Positions 25,668-34,572 are shown, counted from the stretch's first letter. The stretch: 64,000 nt of DNA from Ruminococcaceae bacterium UBA1425 (GCA_002329365.1 DCUB01000018.1:27837-91836), one strand, 5' to 3'. Notes: a model not told the origin generated them from the sequence alone. Program-made: numbers and translations.

Positions 25668-26394
25668 GGAAAGGCTGAAAAAGCCGCAGACCGTTGTTTC
25701 CGTTGCCGCAGCCGTCCTTTTTATCGCCGCCTTTGCTTTTTCATATGTAAAATGGGGCGGCAGAATGCTTGACCTTGTTAGCGACACGCAGGGGTTTAAG
25801 GATTGGCTCCAGAGCTTCGGCGTATGGGGGCGTGTTATATTTGTCGGCATCAGGTCGTTGCAGACGGTTGTTAAAATAATACCGGCGGAGCCTCTTGAAA
25901 TCGGCACGGGCTTTGTCTACGGCACACTGGGAGGCTGCCTTTTGTGCTTTGCCGGAACCTTTCTCGGCTCGCTTGTAATAATCCTGCTTACAAGGCTTTT
26001 CGGAAAGCGAGTAATAAGCCTTTTTGTCCCGGAGGAAAAAATCAGGGAGCTTGGCTTTCTGAATGATGAAAAAAAGATAAGCGGGCTGCTCTTATGCATA
26101 TATCTTATTCCCGGCACTCCGAAGGACTTCATAACCTACCTCACATGCATTCTGCCCATAAGCACAACAAGGTTTATGGTTATAACAATGCTTGCAAGAA
26201 TACCGTCCATTATCACCTCTACATGGTGCGGGGCGGAGCTTGGCGAAAGCAATTACAAGGTATCCGCGCTGATTTTCGGTGCGACGCTGATTTTAAGCCT
26301 TTTGGGCGTTGTCGTTTATCGGAGGGTGATTCTTGCCCGCGCCGGCTCCGAAAAAGCCAAACGGACAGTAGGAAGCAGAGTAAAATACAGATAA
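25651..26394 (+). CDS. TVP38/TMEM64-family (VTT domain) membrane protein
   Basis: A 247-residue polytopic membrane protein with an N-terminal helix, then the VTT core: I-P-A-E-P-L-E-I-G-T-G-F and the G-x-L-x-G-S segment in F-A-G-T-F-L-G-S, R-L-F-G-K-R-V, and the conserved I-P-G-T-P-K-D-F motif near residue 150. It is a more canonical member than the one at 1431-2171. Its start lies inside the GT8 gene (17-base overlap), implying coupled translation. A role in lipid or lipid-linked-sugar movement fits the neighbour but is inference. Confidence 0.85.
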   Translation: MKDAIKERLKKPQTVVSVAAAVLFIAAFAFSYVKWGGRMLDLVSDTQGFKDWLQSFGVWGRVIFVGIRSLQTVVKIIPAEPLEIGTGFVYGTLGGCLLCFAGTFLGSLVIILLTRLFGKRVISLFVPEEKIRELGFLNDEKKISGLLLCIYLIPGTPKDFITYLTCILPISTTRFMVITMLARIPSIITSTWCGAELGESNYKVSALIFGATLILSLLGVVVYRRVILARAGSEKAKRTVGSRVKYR

Positions 26395-26430
26395 CAGTCT
26401 TCTTTTATTCACGATAACAACAGCAGAGCT

Positions 26431-26491
26431 AAAAAAATTGCGAACGGTCAGAACAAAGCCGGGGGATTTGTCCTGACCGTTCGCGTTTTTT
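26431..26491. terminator. Bidirectional terminator between convergent genes
   Basis: A perfect 12-bp stem, GCGAACGGTCAG at 26440-26451 and CTGACCGTTCGC at 26473-26484, with A-run before and T-run after, so it works on both strands (VTT gene on plus, trxB on minus). The stem core AACGGTCAG/CTGACCGTT matches the dispersed palindromic repeat seen at 6304, 30241 and 30445. Confidence 0.9.
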
Positions 26492-26509
26492 ATGTGATTG
26501 TCTTTTCGG

Positions 26510-27412
26510 CTACCCGATATATCTGCACGCCGCAAGCGCCGCTACGGCTCCGTCGGCGGCGGCTGTGGTGAGCTGGCGAACCTCCTTGGTTCTGCAGTCG
26601 CCGGCGGCGAAAATGCCCTCTGCCGACGTTTTGCAGTCCTCCGAGGCAATGATAAAGCCGTCCGCGTCAAGGCTTACAAGCTCCGAAAAGGCGTCGTTGT
26701 CGGGTTTTTGACCTATCGCCACAAAAAGCCCGTCTGCCGGAAGCTCCTTTGTTTCGCTTGAAACTGTATTTCTGACGGTTATGCCTGTCAGCATTCCGCC
26801 GCCCTCAAGGCTTTCCACAACAGAATCGAGAACAAGCTCTATCGTATCCTTGCCTTTTACGGCGCTCACAAGCTGCTCCTCGCCCCTGAACGAGCCGCGG
26901 CGGTGGATTAAGTATACCTTTTTGCAATACTGCGACAGAAAAAGCGCGTCCTGCAGCGCGGTGTTTCCTCCGCCGACGACGGCCACGGTTCCGCCCTTGT
27001 AAAAAGCGCCGTCACACACGGCACAGTACGATACTCCTTTGCCGGTCAGCTCCTCCTCGCCCGGCAGCCCGAGCGCGCGGTGCCTGACTCCCGTTGCAAT
27101 GATTACCGCCTTACAGTCATGTTCGCCGTCCTCAGTTACGACTGTTTTTACAGTCCCGCCGTCTCTTACGCCCGTTACCCGCTCAAGCTCCGTTTCAACT
27201 CCCAGAGCTGAAATCTGCTCAAAAAGGTTGTCGGCAAACTCGCTGCCGCTTATCGCGCCTATCGACGGAAAGTTCTCGACCCTCGGCGAAAAGGTTATCT
27301 GCCCGCCGAAATTCTCGCTTTCGAGCAGGAGTACACTCCTGCCCGCGCGCGCGGCATACAGAGCTGCCGTCATTCCGGCGCAGCCCGCGCCTATAATAAC
27401 GATATCGTGCAT
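26510..27412 (-). CDS. trxB: Thioredoxin reductase
   Basis: A 300-residue FAD/NADPH disulfide reductase. It has the N-terminal FAD motif G-A-G-C-A-G-M, the redox pair C-A-V-C at 130-133 followed by D-G, the NADPH motif G-G-G-N-T-A, and the C-terminal FAD motif F-A-A-G-D-C-R. Normal length. Its ATG lies six bases after the nrdD stop, so it is co-transcribed with the fused NrdD-redoxin and may reduce that redoxin domain. Confidence 0.94.
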   Translation of the reverse strand: MHDIVIIGAGCAGMTAALYAARAGRSVLLLESENFGGQITFSPRVENFPSIGAISGSEFADNLFEQISALGVETELERVTGVRDGGTVKTVVTEDGEHDCKAVIIATGVRHRALGLPGEEELTGKGVSYCAVCDGAFYKGGTVAVVGGGNTALQDALFLSQYCKKVYLIHRRGSFRGEEQLVSAVKGKDTIELVLDSVVESLEGGGMLTGITVRNTVSSETKELPADGLFVAIGQKPDNDAFSELVSLDADGFIIASEDCKTSAEGIFAAGDCRTKEVRQLTTAAADGAVAALAACRYIG

Positions 27413-27418
27413 TGCAGG

Positions 27419-29791
27419 TTAACCCCTCGACATTGCGAACTTTTTGATGTTTGACGCGTTGACAACCTTTTCGGTATATTCGCCGTTGACCGAAACGAGC
27501 GTCGGAGCCTGCTTTACGTCGAAACGCCTTGAAAGCTCCGCGTTCTCCTCCGCGTCGACGACCTCAAAATCAACGCCCGATTCCTCCAGAACCCTTTTTG
27601 CTATCTTGCAGTTCGGGCATGTTTTTGTGGTGAACAGGTAAAGCTTTGTGTCGGCCGCGGGCTTAGGCTGCCTGTTTTCCTCCGCCGAAATTATCTTTCT
27701 CGCCTTTAATTCCGACGTGTTGATATTATACAGCTTGCGCTCCTTGAATTCCTGTGTCTTTCCTTCGTTCCAGTTCTGAACGGGACGGTAATAGCCGGTT
27801 ATGCGGCTGTAAACCTCCGTGCTCTCGCCGCACTTGGGACAGGTGTACTGCTCGCCCGTTATATAGCCGTGGTTTCTGCATACCGAGTATGTGGGCGAAA
27901 TAGTGTAGTAGGGGAGCTTGTGATTTTCGGCAATCTTTCTGACAAGGCTCGCTGCCGCCTTCCAGTCGGGCAGCTTTTCGCCGATGAAGGCGTGGAACAC
28001 CGTGCCGGATGTGTAAAGCGTCTGAAGCTCATCCTGAATCGCCAGCGCCTCAAAAATGTCGTCGGTATAGTTGACGGGCAGATGGGAGCTGTTTGTGTAA
28101 TAAGGCGTGCCGCCGTCTTTTGCGGCGGATTTTATGCCCGGATAGCGCTTCGCGTCGTGCATTGCGAGACGGTATGTCGTGGATTCGGCGGGTGTTGCCT
28201 CAAGGTTGTAAAGGTCGCCGTATTCCTCCTGATAGTCGGAAAGGCGCTCTCTCATATGGTTGAGAACCTCTTTGGCGAACTCCTGCGTTTCGGTGCTTGT
28301 GAGATCGGAGCCGAGCCACCTGGCGTTTAAGCCTACCTCGTTCATTCCTATAAGGCCTATTGTTGAAAAGTGGTTGTCGAAGCTGCCGAGGTAGCGCCTT
28401 GTGTACGGGTAAAGGCCTTCGTTAAGAAGCCTTGTGATGATTGTTCTTTTTATGCTGAGCGAACGCGCCGCTATATCCATCATCCTGTTAAGACGGCGGA
28501 AGAATTCCTCCCTGTTTTCGGAGAGGTACGCGATGCGCGGCAGATTAATCGTTACAACGCCTATGGAGCCTGTGCTTTCGCCGCTTCCGAAGTAGCCGCC
28601 GGACTTTTTGCGAAGCTCCCTGAGGTCGAGGCGCAGGCGGCAGCACATGCTGCGCACGTCGCTTGGCGCCATGTCGCTGTTTATATAGTTTGAGAAATAT
28701 GGAGTGCCGTATTTTGACGTCATTTCAAACAGAAGCTTGTTGTTTTCCGTTTCGGACCAGTCGAAGTCCCTTGTTATGGAATAGGTGGGAATGGGATACT
28801 GGAAGCCTCTGCCGTTCGCGTCGCCCTCAATCATGATTTCAATGAACGCCTTGTTAATCATGTCCATTTCTTTTTTGCATTCTTTGTACTTGAAATTCAT
28901 CTCCTTGCCGCCGACAATGGCGTTCATCTCGGCAAGGTCGTCGGGAACCGTCCAGTCAAGCGTGATGTTCGAGAACGGCGCCTGCGTGCCCCAGCGGCTC
29001 GGAGTGTTGACGCCGAAAACAAACGACTCGATGCACTTCTTCGTTTCTCTGTATGAAAGGTTATCCGCCTTTACAAACGGTGCCAGGTATGTGTCGAAGG
29101 ACGAAAAGGCCTGCGCACCCGCCCACTCGTTCTGCATTATACCGAGGAAGTTTACCATCTGGTTGCAGAGTGTCGCAAGGTGGCTTGCCGGAGAAGAAGT
29201 GATTTTGCCCGGTATGCCGCCCAGACCCTCCTGAATAAGCTGGCGGAGCGACCAGCCGGCGCAGTAGCCAGTGAGCATGGAAAGGTCGTGCAGGTGGATA
29301 TCGGCCTCCCTGTGCGCCGTTGCTATCTCGTCGTCGTATATTTCCGAAAGCCAGTAGTTTGCCGTAATTGCTCCCGAATTGCTGAGTATAAGTCCCCCGA
29401 CGGAGTAGGTGACGGTTGAGTTTTCCTTAACCCTCCAGTCGGTGAGATGAACATAGCTGTCGACAATCTCCTTGTAGTCGAGAATGGTCGACTTCATGTT
29501 CCTTATTTTTTCGCGCTGCTTTCTGTAAAGGATGTAGGCCTTTGCAACGTCCGCATAGCCCGCCTGGATAAGCACGGACTCTACGCTGTCCTGTATATCC
29601 TCAACGCTGACAACGCCGTCTTTAACCTTGTCGGCGTAGTCGGCAGTAACCTTAAGCGCCAGAAGGTCTATTATATCGTCGTTATATTCCTTATCCTGCG
29701 CCTTGAACGCTTTGCTAATAGCAATGCTTATTTTCGCCAAATCAAAATCGGTGATTTGCCCGTCGCGTTTTAATACCCGATACATTACCAT
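27419..29791 (-). CDS. nrdD: Anaerobic ribonucleoside-triphosphate reductase with fused C-terminal redoxin
   Basis: A 790-residue class III ribonucleotide reductase that makes dNTPs in anaerobiosis. An ATP-cone (about 3-95) gives allosteric control. The catalytic domain ends with a zinc site (two Cys pairs, including C-P-K-C) and the glycyl-radical motif R-I-T-G-Y-Y-R-P with Gly666. After a linker, residues about 714-790 form a complete glutaredoxin/thioredoxin-like domain with the active site C-P-N-C at 725-728 and the cis-Pro region Q-A-P-T-L. The activase NrdG is not in the window. The next gene is trxB. NrdD enzymes that use a redoxin rather than formate as reductant are known; this fusion fits that type, by inference. 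Confidence 0.94.
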   Translation of the reverse strand: MVMYRVLKRDGQITDFDLAKISIAISKAFKAQDKEYNDDIIDLLALKVTADYADKVKDGVVSVEDIQDSVESVLIQAGYADVAKAYILYRKQREKIRNMKSTILDYKEIVDSYVHLTDWRVKENSTVTYSVGGLILSNSGAITANYWLSEIYDDEIATAHREADIHLHDLSMLTGYCAGWSLRQLIQEGLGGIPGKITSSPASHLATLCNQMVNFLGIMQNEWAGAQAFSSFDTYLAPFVKADNLSYRETKKCIESFVFGVNTPSRWGTQAPFSNITLDWTVPDDLAEMNAIVGGKEMNFKYKECKKEMDMINKAFIEIMIEGDANGRGFQYPIPTYSITRDFDWSETENNKLLFEMTSKYGTPYFSNYINSDMAPSDVRSMCCRLRLDLRELRKKSGGYFGSGESTGSIGVVTINLPRIAYLSENREEFFRRLNRMMDIAARSLSIKRTIITRLLNEGLYPYTRRYLGSFDNHFSTIGLIGMNEVGLNARWLGSDLTSTETQEFAKEVLNHMRERLSDYQEEYGDLYNLEATPAESTTYRLAMHDAKRYPGIKSAAKDGGTPYYTNSSHLPVNYTDDIFEALAIQDELQTLYTSGTVFHAFIGEKLPDWKAAASLVRKIAENHKLPYYTISPTYSVCRNHGYITGEQYTCPKCGESTEVYSRITGYYRPVQNWNEGKTQEFKERKLYNINTSELKARKIISAEENRQPKPAADTKLYLFTTKTCPNCKIAKRVLEESGVDFEVVDAEENAELSRRFDVKQAPTLVSVNGEYTEKVVNASNIKKFAMSRG

Positions 29792-29833
29792 GTCCCCCCA
29801 TTAATATCCGCCCTTTGCGGGCGACTGATTTGT

Positions 29834-29862
29834 ATTATAACAAGGATTTGTTCTGTTGTCAA
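29834..29862 (-). promoter_or_regulatory. Consensus promoter of nrdD-trxB
   Basis: Minus strand TTGACA at 29857-29862, exactly 17 bases, TATAAT at 29834-29839: both boxes match the sigma-A consensus fully. Confidence 0.9.
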
Positions 29863-29869
29863 TACCAAA

Positions 29870-29916
29870 ACACAATATATATGAAAAATTATTTTATGCG
29901 GCACTATATATAGATT
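29870..29916. promoter_or_regulatory. Two NrdR-like boxes upstream of nrdD
   Basis: ACACAATATATATGAA at 29870-29885 and GCACTATATATAGATT at 29901-29916 each match about 12-13 of 16 positions of the known NrdR box (ACACWATATATWGTGT). Their starts are 31 bases apart, the three-helical-turn spacing typical of NrdR sites, and they lie just upstream of the -35 box. NrdR represses ribonucleotide reductase genes when (d)ATP is high. The nrdR gene is not in the window. Confidence 0.75.
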
Positions 29917-30555
29917 TATCCGTGTAAAAACGACAAAACAGTCAATATATATCCCCTGAATGCTGTTTTCCATGACAGGAAAAACATACCATAACGCAGG
30001 GGGAAATTTGCACCGATAGAAAAAACCGCACCGTCAGTCGGATACGGTTTTTCGTTTTATTATATGCTTTTCCACACTTTACGGAACGGTCAGGCTTAGA
30101 AACTTCCTTGACTCAATCCTTCAATAATCCTCGGGTAGTTGAGGACGCCGACCCCTGCAAAATGACTGAAAGTCAACGTCGTAGGGGCGCATCTGTGTGT
30201 GCGCCCGAAGCCGGCATAAAAAAGAAAATATGATGTTGGAAACGGTTCTGACCGTTCAGAAGCCCAAGCGTTGATACAGACCCTTTTTTCTCAAAGCATG
30301 GGCGAAAATGTCAAGGAAGTGCTGAAAAGATTCTGAATTCTGATTTATAAGATTCTTCGCTGCGCTCAGAATGACAACATCCTGTCATCCTGAGGCGCAA
30401 CGCGCCGAAGGATCTTGCAATAGAAAGCTTTTGACAACCTGCAAAACGGTCAAGACCGTTCCCTGCTTCAAGATAGTAATGTGTATACCATGTGCTTACA
30501 CACCTGTTTACCTTGTTACTCTTGACAACAGGTGCGCCCCTACTTTACAAAACGA
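29917..30555. repeat. Long intergenic region with dispersed repeats
   Basis: No gene is visible. It holds a hairpin at 30011-30053; a repeat GTAGGGGCGCATCTG at 30181 onward whose GGGCGCA pairs with TGCGCCC; palindromes AACGGTTCTGACCGTT at 30241-30256 and AACGGTCAAGACCGTT at 30445-30460, with a half copy near 30083-30094; the composite element at 30351-30416; and an 8-bp inverted repeat CACCTGTT/AACAGGTG around 30500-30535 ending in GCGCCCCTAC. Confidence 0.75.
30011..30053 (-). terminator. Possible terminator shielding nrdD
   Basis: Minus strand AAAAACCG pairs with CGGTTTTT around a 16-base loop, followed by TTTTTTC when read from the oxidoreductase side. It lies about 500 bases past the oxidoreductase stop and about 95 bases before the NrdR boxes. 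The long loop lowers confidence. Confidence 0.45.
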
Positions 30556-32793
30556 TTACTGTAAATCCTTCACAAAACCTTTTATAAGCCCGTCCCTGCC
30601 GAACACGCAGTTACGGCTGCCCTCGTCTGCGGGGACAACCCTTATTGTTCTGCCGCCGCTTTTGACTACGGTTACGGTGCAGCCCCTGTCGCAGAGCGTG
30701 CACAAAACATCTTCGGAGGTTTCCTCGACAGGCACCTGCTTTTTAAACCCGCTGCGCTCGGTAAGCGCGCCCGTCGGACAGAGCCTTACGCAAAGCCCGC
30801 AGTTGTTGCAGCTCGTCTTGTCAAGCGGGAGATTGAATGCCGGCGCGACATATGTTTCAAAGCCGCGCCCCACAAGCCCGAGCGCCGTTTTGCCGGCTAC
30901 CTCGGAGCAGGAACGTACGCACAGACCGCAGAGGATGCATTTGTCGGGGTTGCGTTCGATAAACTCGTTGCTGTTTCCGTCAAATCTGCTTATTTTTTCG
31001 CCTTTGAGCCTTTCGGGGACTATATCGTATTCGTTTGCCGTTTTAAGAAGCCTGCATTTAAAAAACTCGCGGCAGCCGCACTCAAGGCAGCGCATTGCCT
31101 CGGCGACGGCGTCCTCCTTCGGGTAGCCGTGTACTATCTCTTTGAAGTTGTTCTTTCTCTCCTCCGCCGAAAGCTGAGGCATGACGGGACGCTCACGGCG
31201 TTCCCTGTCCTTTAAGTCCTCTGCCGTTACCTCGCGCGAAACATAATACGGCTTTTTTATAGATATTTCTTTCCCGCTGAGGTAAGCGTCAATTACCGCC
31301 GCGGCTTTTCCTGCCTCGCCGATAGCCGAAACGGCAATGTCGGCGCCCTTGTTTGTGGCGTCGCCCGCGGCGAAAACGCCTTTTATGTTAGTCATAAACG
31401 TGTTTTCGTCGGCAGCTATTGTTCCCCACCTTGTTTTGTTTAGCATTTCAAAGCCTTCGGCGTCGGTCTTCTGACCTATTGCCATTATGACGGTGTCGAG
31501 CGAAAGCTCCTCAAAATCGTCTGTAGGTACGGGCGAGCGTCTGCCGCTCGCGTCCGGCTCGCCGAGCTTCATTTTCTGAAGCCTTATGCCCGTCACTCTG
31601 CCGGTTTCGCCTAATATCTCCGTCGGGTTTTGGAGGAACCTGAAAACCACGCCCTCCTCCTCGGCCTCTGTTACCTCAAGCTCGTCGGCGGGCATTTCGG
31701 CGCGCGTCCTTCTGTATATTATGTAAACTTCCTCCGCACCGAGCCTTACGGCTGTGCGGCAGGCGTCCATCGCGGTGTTTCCGCCGCCGCAGACGGCGAC
31801 GCGTTTTCCTATCTCCGGCGGGTTTCCGAGCGACACCTCGCGCAGGAAGTCTATGCCGCCGATTACTCTGTCCGTTTTTTCGCCGGGGATTCTCATTTCG
31901 CTGCTTTTCCACGCGCCTATCGTGACAAGCACAGCATCGCTTTTGTCTTTGATTTCCTCAAGCGTAATGTCACTGCCGATTCTTACATTGTTTATTAGCT
32001 CCGCGCCGAGCTTTTCTATGAGAGATATCTCCCTGTCAAGTATCTCCTTCGGGAGCCTGTACTGCGGTATTCCGTAGCGGAGCATGCCGCCCATCTTCGG
32101 CATCATGTCGTAAACCCTGACGCGGTGACCGGCAATAAGAAGATAATATGCCGCAGAAAGACCGCCCGGACCGCCGCCTATTACAGAAACGGTTTTTCCC
32201 GTGTCGGTCGCTTTTTCCGGCAGCCACGGCTCGGACTTTTCAAGGTCGGTGTCGGCGGCAAACGCCTTAAGGTACGCAATGGCAACCGGCTCCTCGACGA
32301 GCCTTCTGCGGCAGTTTTTCTCGCACGGGTGCGGGCATATGCGCCCTATCGACGCCGGCAGCGGGATTTTGTCCTTAATAAGCTTCAGAGCCTCGTCGTA
32401 TTCGCCGTTCGCGATAAGCCCCACATAGCCCTGGCAGTCCGTTCCCGCCGGGCAGTTTAAGGAGCACGGCGCCTTGCAGTCGCCTGTATGGTCGCTCATT
32501 AACAGCTCGAGCGCGATTTTCCTTGAGCTTATTACTCTTTTTGTTCTTGTGTTTATTGTCATGCCGTCGGCGGCCTTTGTGGCGCAGGCGCGCAGAAGCT
32601 TCGGAACACCCTCGGCCTCGACTACGCATATTCCGCACGCGCCGTAAACCTCGACGCAGTCGTCATGGCAAAGCGAAGGGATGTATATGCCGTTTTCGCG
32701 CGCGGCCTCAAGTATGGTCGCGCCCTTTTCGGTTTCGATAACCTTGCCGTCTATTGTGAGCTTAATAATTTCAGCCAAAAATATCATTCCCAT
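30556..32793 (-). CDS. NfnB/GltD-like flavoprotein subunit with NuoG-type N-terminus (bifurcating complex, subunit C)
   Basis: A 745-residue iron-sulfur flavoprotein. Residues about 6-85 form a plant-type [2Fe-2S] domain with the NuoG-like segment C-H-D-D-C ... C-G-I-C; residues about 100-185 form the GltD/NfnB N-terminal iron-sulfur region (C-x3-C-x3-C and C-P-H-P-C); two Rossmann folds follow (G-G-G-P-G-G-L and G-G-G-N-T-A-M-D). The C-terminus has two [4Fe-4S] clusters (C-I-L-C-G-L-C ... C-N-N-C-G-L-C) and a last Cys-rich segment resembling the NuoG [4Fe-4S] fold. No H-cluster motifs, so not a hydrogenase. With its two neighbours it matches the StnABC/Bfu type of electron-bifurcating NAD(P)H:ferredoxin oxidoreductase. 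The exact start is uncertain among three nearby codons. Confidence 0.85.
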   Translation of the reverse strand: MGMIFLAEIIKLTIDGKVIETEKGATILEAARENGIYIPSLCHDDCVEVYGACGICVVEAEGVPKLLRACATKAADGMTINTRTKRVISSRKIALELLMSDHTGDCKAPCSLNCPAGTDCQGYVGLIANGEYDEALKLIKDKIPLPASIGRICPHPCEKNCRRRLVEEPVAIAYLKAFAADTDLEKSEPWLPEKATDTGKTVSVIGGGPGGLSAAYYLLIAGHRVRVYDMMPKMGGMLRYGIPQYRLPKEILDREISLIEKLGAELINNVRIGSDITLEEIKDKSDAVLVTIGAWKSSEMRIPGEKTDRVIGGIDFLREVSLGNPPEIGKRVAVCGGGNTAMDACRTAVRLGAEEVYIIYRRTRAEMPADELEVTEAEEEGVVFRFLQNPTEILGETGRVTGIRLQKMKLGEPDASGRRSPVPTDDFEELSLDTVIMAIGQKTDAEGFEMLNKTRWGTIAADENTFMTNIKGVFAAGDATNKGADIAVSAIGEAGKAAAVIDAYLSGKEISIKKPYYVSREVTAEDLKDRERRERPVMPQLSAEERKNNFKEIVHGYPKEDAVAEAMRCLECGCREFFKCRLLKTANEYDIVPERLKGEKISRFDGNSNEFIERNPDKCILCGLCVRSCSEVAGKTALGLVGRGFETYVAPAFNLPLDKTSCNNCGLCVRLCPTGALTERSGFKKQVPVEETSEDVLCTLCDRGCTVTVVKSGGRTIRVVPADEGSRNCVFGRDGLIKGFVKDLQ

Positions 32794-32817
32794 CCGTTTT
32801 AATATGACGCATCAGAT

Positions 32818-34572
32818 TCAGTCGCGGATAACAGCTCCGAATTTGCACGCCGCAAGACAGCTTCCGCATTTTGTGCATAGCGCCGCGTCTATAACGTGCG
32901 TCTTTTTCAGCTCGCCCGTAATCGCTTTTGCGGGACATTTTCTCGCGCAAGCCGTACAGCCCGTGCATTTTTCGCCGTCTATGCTGTATTCAACAAGCTC
33001 GCGGCACTCGTGCGCCGGACATTTTTTGCTGTTTATATGCGCCTCGTACTCGTTTCTGAAATATTTCATAGTCGTTAGGACGGGGTTAGGCGCCGTCTGA
33101 CCGAGCCCGCACAACGCTCCGTCCTTTATAGCGTTTGAAAGCTCATCCAAAAGCTCAATGTCGCCCTCTTTGCCCTCGCCCTTCGTTATCCTGTCGAGTA
33201 TCTCAAGCATTCTCTTTGTTCCTATGCGGCAGTGGACGCACTTTCCGCACGACTCCTTGGCGGTAAAGTCGAGGAAAAACCTTGCCATGCCCACCATGCA
33301 TGTGTCCTCGTCCATAACGACCATTCCGCCGGAACCCATTATGGCGCCCGTCGCGCCGAGCTTTTTATAGTCGATAACCGTATCTATAAGCTCTGCCGGG
33401 ATACAGCCGCCCGAAGGCCCGCCCATCTGAACTGCCTTAATAGCCTTGCCGCCGCGGATTCCGCCGCCGATGTCGAAAATGACGTCACGGAGCGTTTTGC
33501 CCATCGGTATCTCGACAAGCCCGCCCCTGTTTATTTTGCCCGTCAGCGCGAAAACCTTTGTGCCTCTGCTGTCGGGCGTACCCATCGCGGCGAACGCCTC
33601 GCCGCCGTTTTCGATAATCCACGGGATGTTTGCATATGTTTCGACGTTGTTTATGTTTGACGGCTTGTGAAGATAGCCCGACTGCGCGGGGAACGGCGGC
33701 TTCAGCCTCGGCATACCCCTGTTGCCCTCAAGCGACTCTATGAGCGCCGTTTCCTCGCCGCAGACGAACGCGCCCGCTCCCGCCTTAATCCGCATTTCGC
33801 AGGAAAAGCCGGTGCCCATTATGTTCTGACCGATAAAGCCGTTTTCCCTTGCCTGCCCTATGGCCTTTTCGAGCCGCTTTATGGCAAGAGGGTATTCGGC
33901 GCGCACATAAACTATTGCCTCGGAGGCTCCGATGGCGTACGCGCCTATCATCATTCCCTCAATCAGGTTGTGCGGGTCGCTTTCGATTACTGCCCTGTCC
34001 ATGAACGCGCCGGGGTCGCCCTCGTCCGCGTTGCAGATTATGTATTTATTGTCGCCCCCGCTCTGCCTTGCCGCGTTCCACTTAAACCACGTCGGGAAGC
34101 CCGCGCCGCCGCGTCCGCCGAGACCGGACTTTTTTATCTCCTCAATAAGCGTTTCGGGCGTCATTTCCGTGAGCACGCGGCGAAGCGACCTGTATCCGCC
34201 CCCGGCTATATAGTCCTCGATTTTTTCGGGATTGATTAAGCCGCAGCGCTTTAGAGCAATTCTTGTCTGCTTTGACAAAAACAGCTTATCCTCGTCGCTG
34301 ACTTTAAGCGCGGCTATTTCGGACTCGTTGCCCGTTTCGATGTATTTTATAATGGACCTCACATTTTTCTCGTTTACCTGAACAAGTCTTATAAGCGTGC
34401 CGTCGTCTTTGTATATGTCGACAATAGGCTCAAGATAGCACATGCCGTTGCAGCCGGTTACGGAAAGCTCCGCCGCCACATTGCCGCTATTTATGTAATC
34501 TTCAAGCAGGCCGTATATTTTGCCGGCTCCCGCCGCTATGCCGCAGCTGCCCTGTCCCACAAAAAGCTTCAC
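32818..34572 (-). CDS. NuoF-like flavin/iron-sulfur subunit (bifurcating complex, subunit B)
   Basis: A 584-residue protein of the HndC/HydB/NuoF type. A thioredoxin-like [2Fe-2S] domain occupies about 1-95 (C-G at 10 and C-N-G-M-C); the FMN/NAD(H) domain has G-L-G-G-R-G-G-A-G-F-P-T and C-N-A-D-E-G-D-P-G-A; the NuoF [4Fe-4S] motif is S-C-G-K-C-V-H-C-R-I-G; two ferredoxin clusters close the protein (C-T-G-C-T-A-C-A-R-K-C-P and C-T-K-C-G-S-C). In known complexes this subunit holds the bifurcating FMN. Its start overlaps the NuoE-like stop by four bases; the NfnB-like gene follows after 24 bases. Confidence 0.93.
   Translation of the reverse strand: MKLFVGQGSCGIAAGAGKIYGLLEDYINSGNVAAELSVTGCNGMCYLEPIVDIYKDDGTLIRLVQVNEKNVRSIIKYIETGNESEIAALKVSDEDKLFLSKQTRIALKRCGLINPEKIEDYIAGGGYRSLRRVLTEMTPETLIEEIKKSGLGGRGGAGFPTWFKWNAARQSGGDNKYIICNADEGDPGAFMDRAVIESDPHNLIEGMMIGAYAIGASEAIVYVRAEYPLAIKRLEKAIGQARENGFIGQNIMGTGFSCEMRIKAGAGAFVCGEETALIESLEGNRGMPRLKPPFPAQSGYLHKPSNINNVETYANIPWIIENGGEAFAAMGTPDSRGTKVFALTGKINRGGLVEIPMGKTLRDVIFDIGGGIRGGKAIKAVQMGGPSGGCIPAELIDTVIDYKKLGATGAIMGSGGMVVMDEDTCMVGMARFFLDFTAKESCGKCVHCRIGTKRMLEILDRITKGEGKEGDIELLDELSNAIKDGALCGLGQTAPNPVLTTMKYFRNEYEAHINSKKCPAHECRELVEYSIDGEKCTGCTACARKCPAKAITGELKKTHVIDAALCTKCGSCLAACKFGAVIRD

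Noticed and set aside
29940..29955. Third NrdR box
   Set aside because: AGTCAATATATATCCC matches only the AT-rich centre and is out of the helical spacing seen for the other two.
30556..32793. [FeFe]-hydrogenase catalytic subunit
   Set aside because: The N-terminal and neighbour context is hydrogenase-like, but no H-cluster motifs are present and the core is GltD/NfnB-like.
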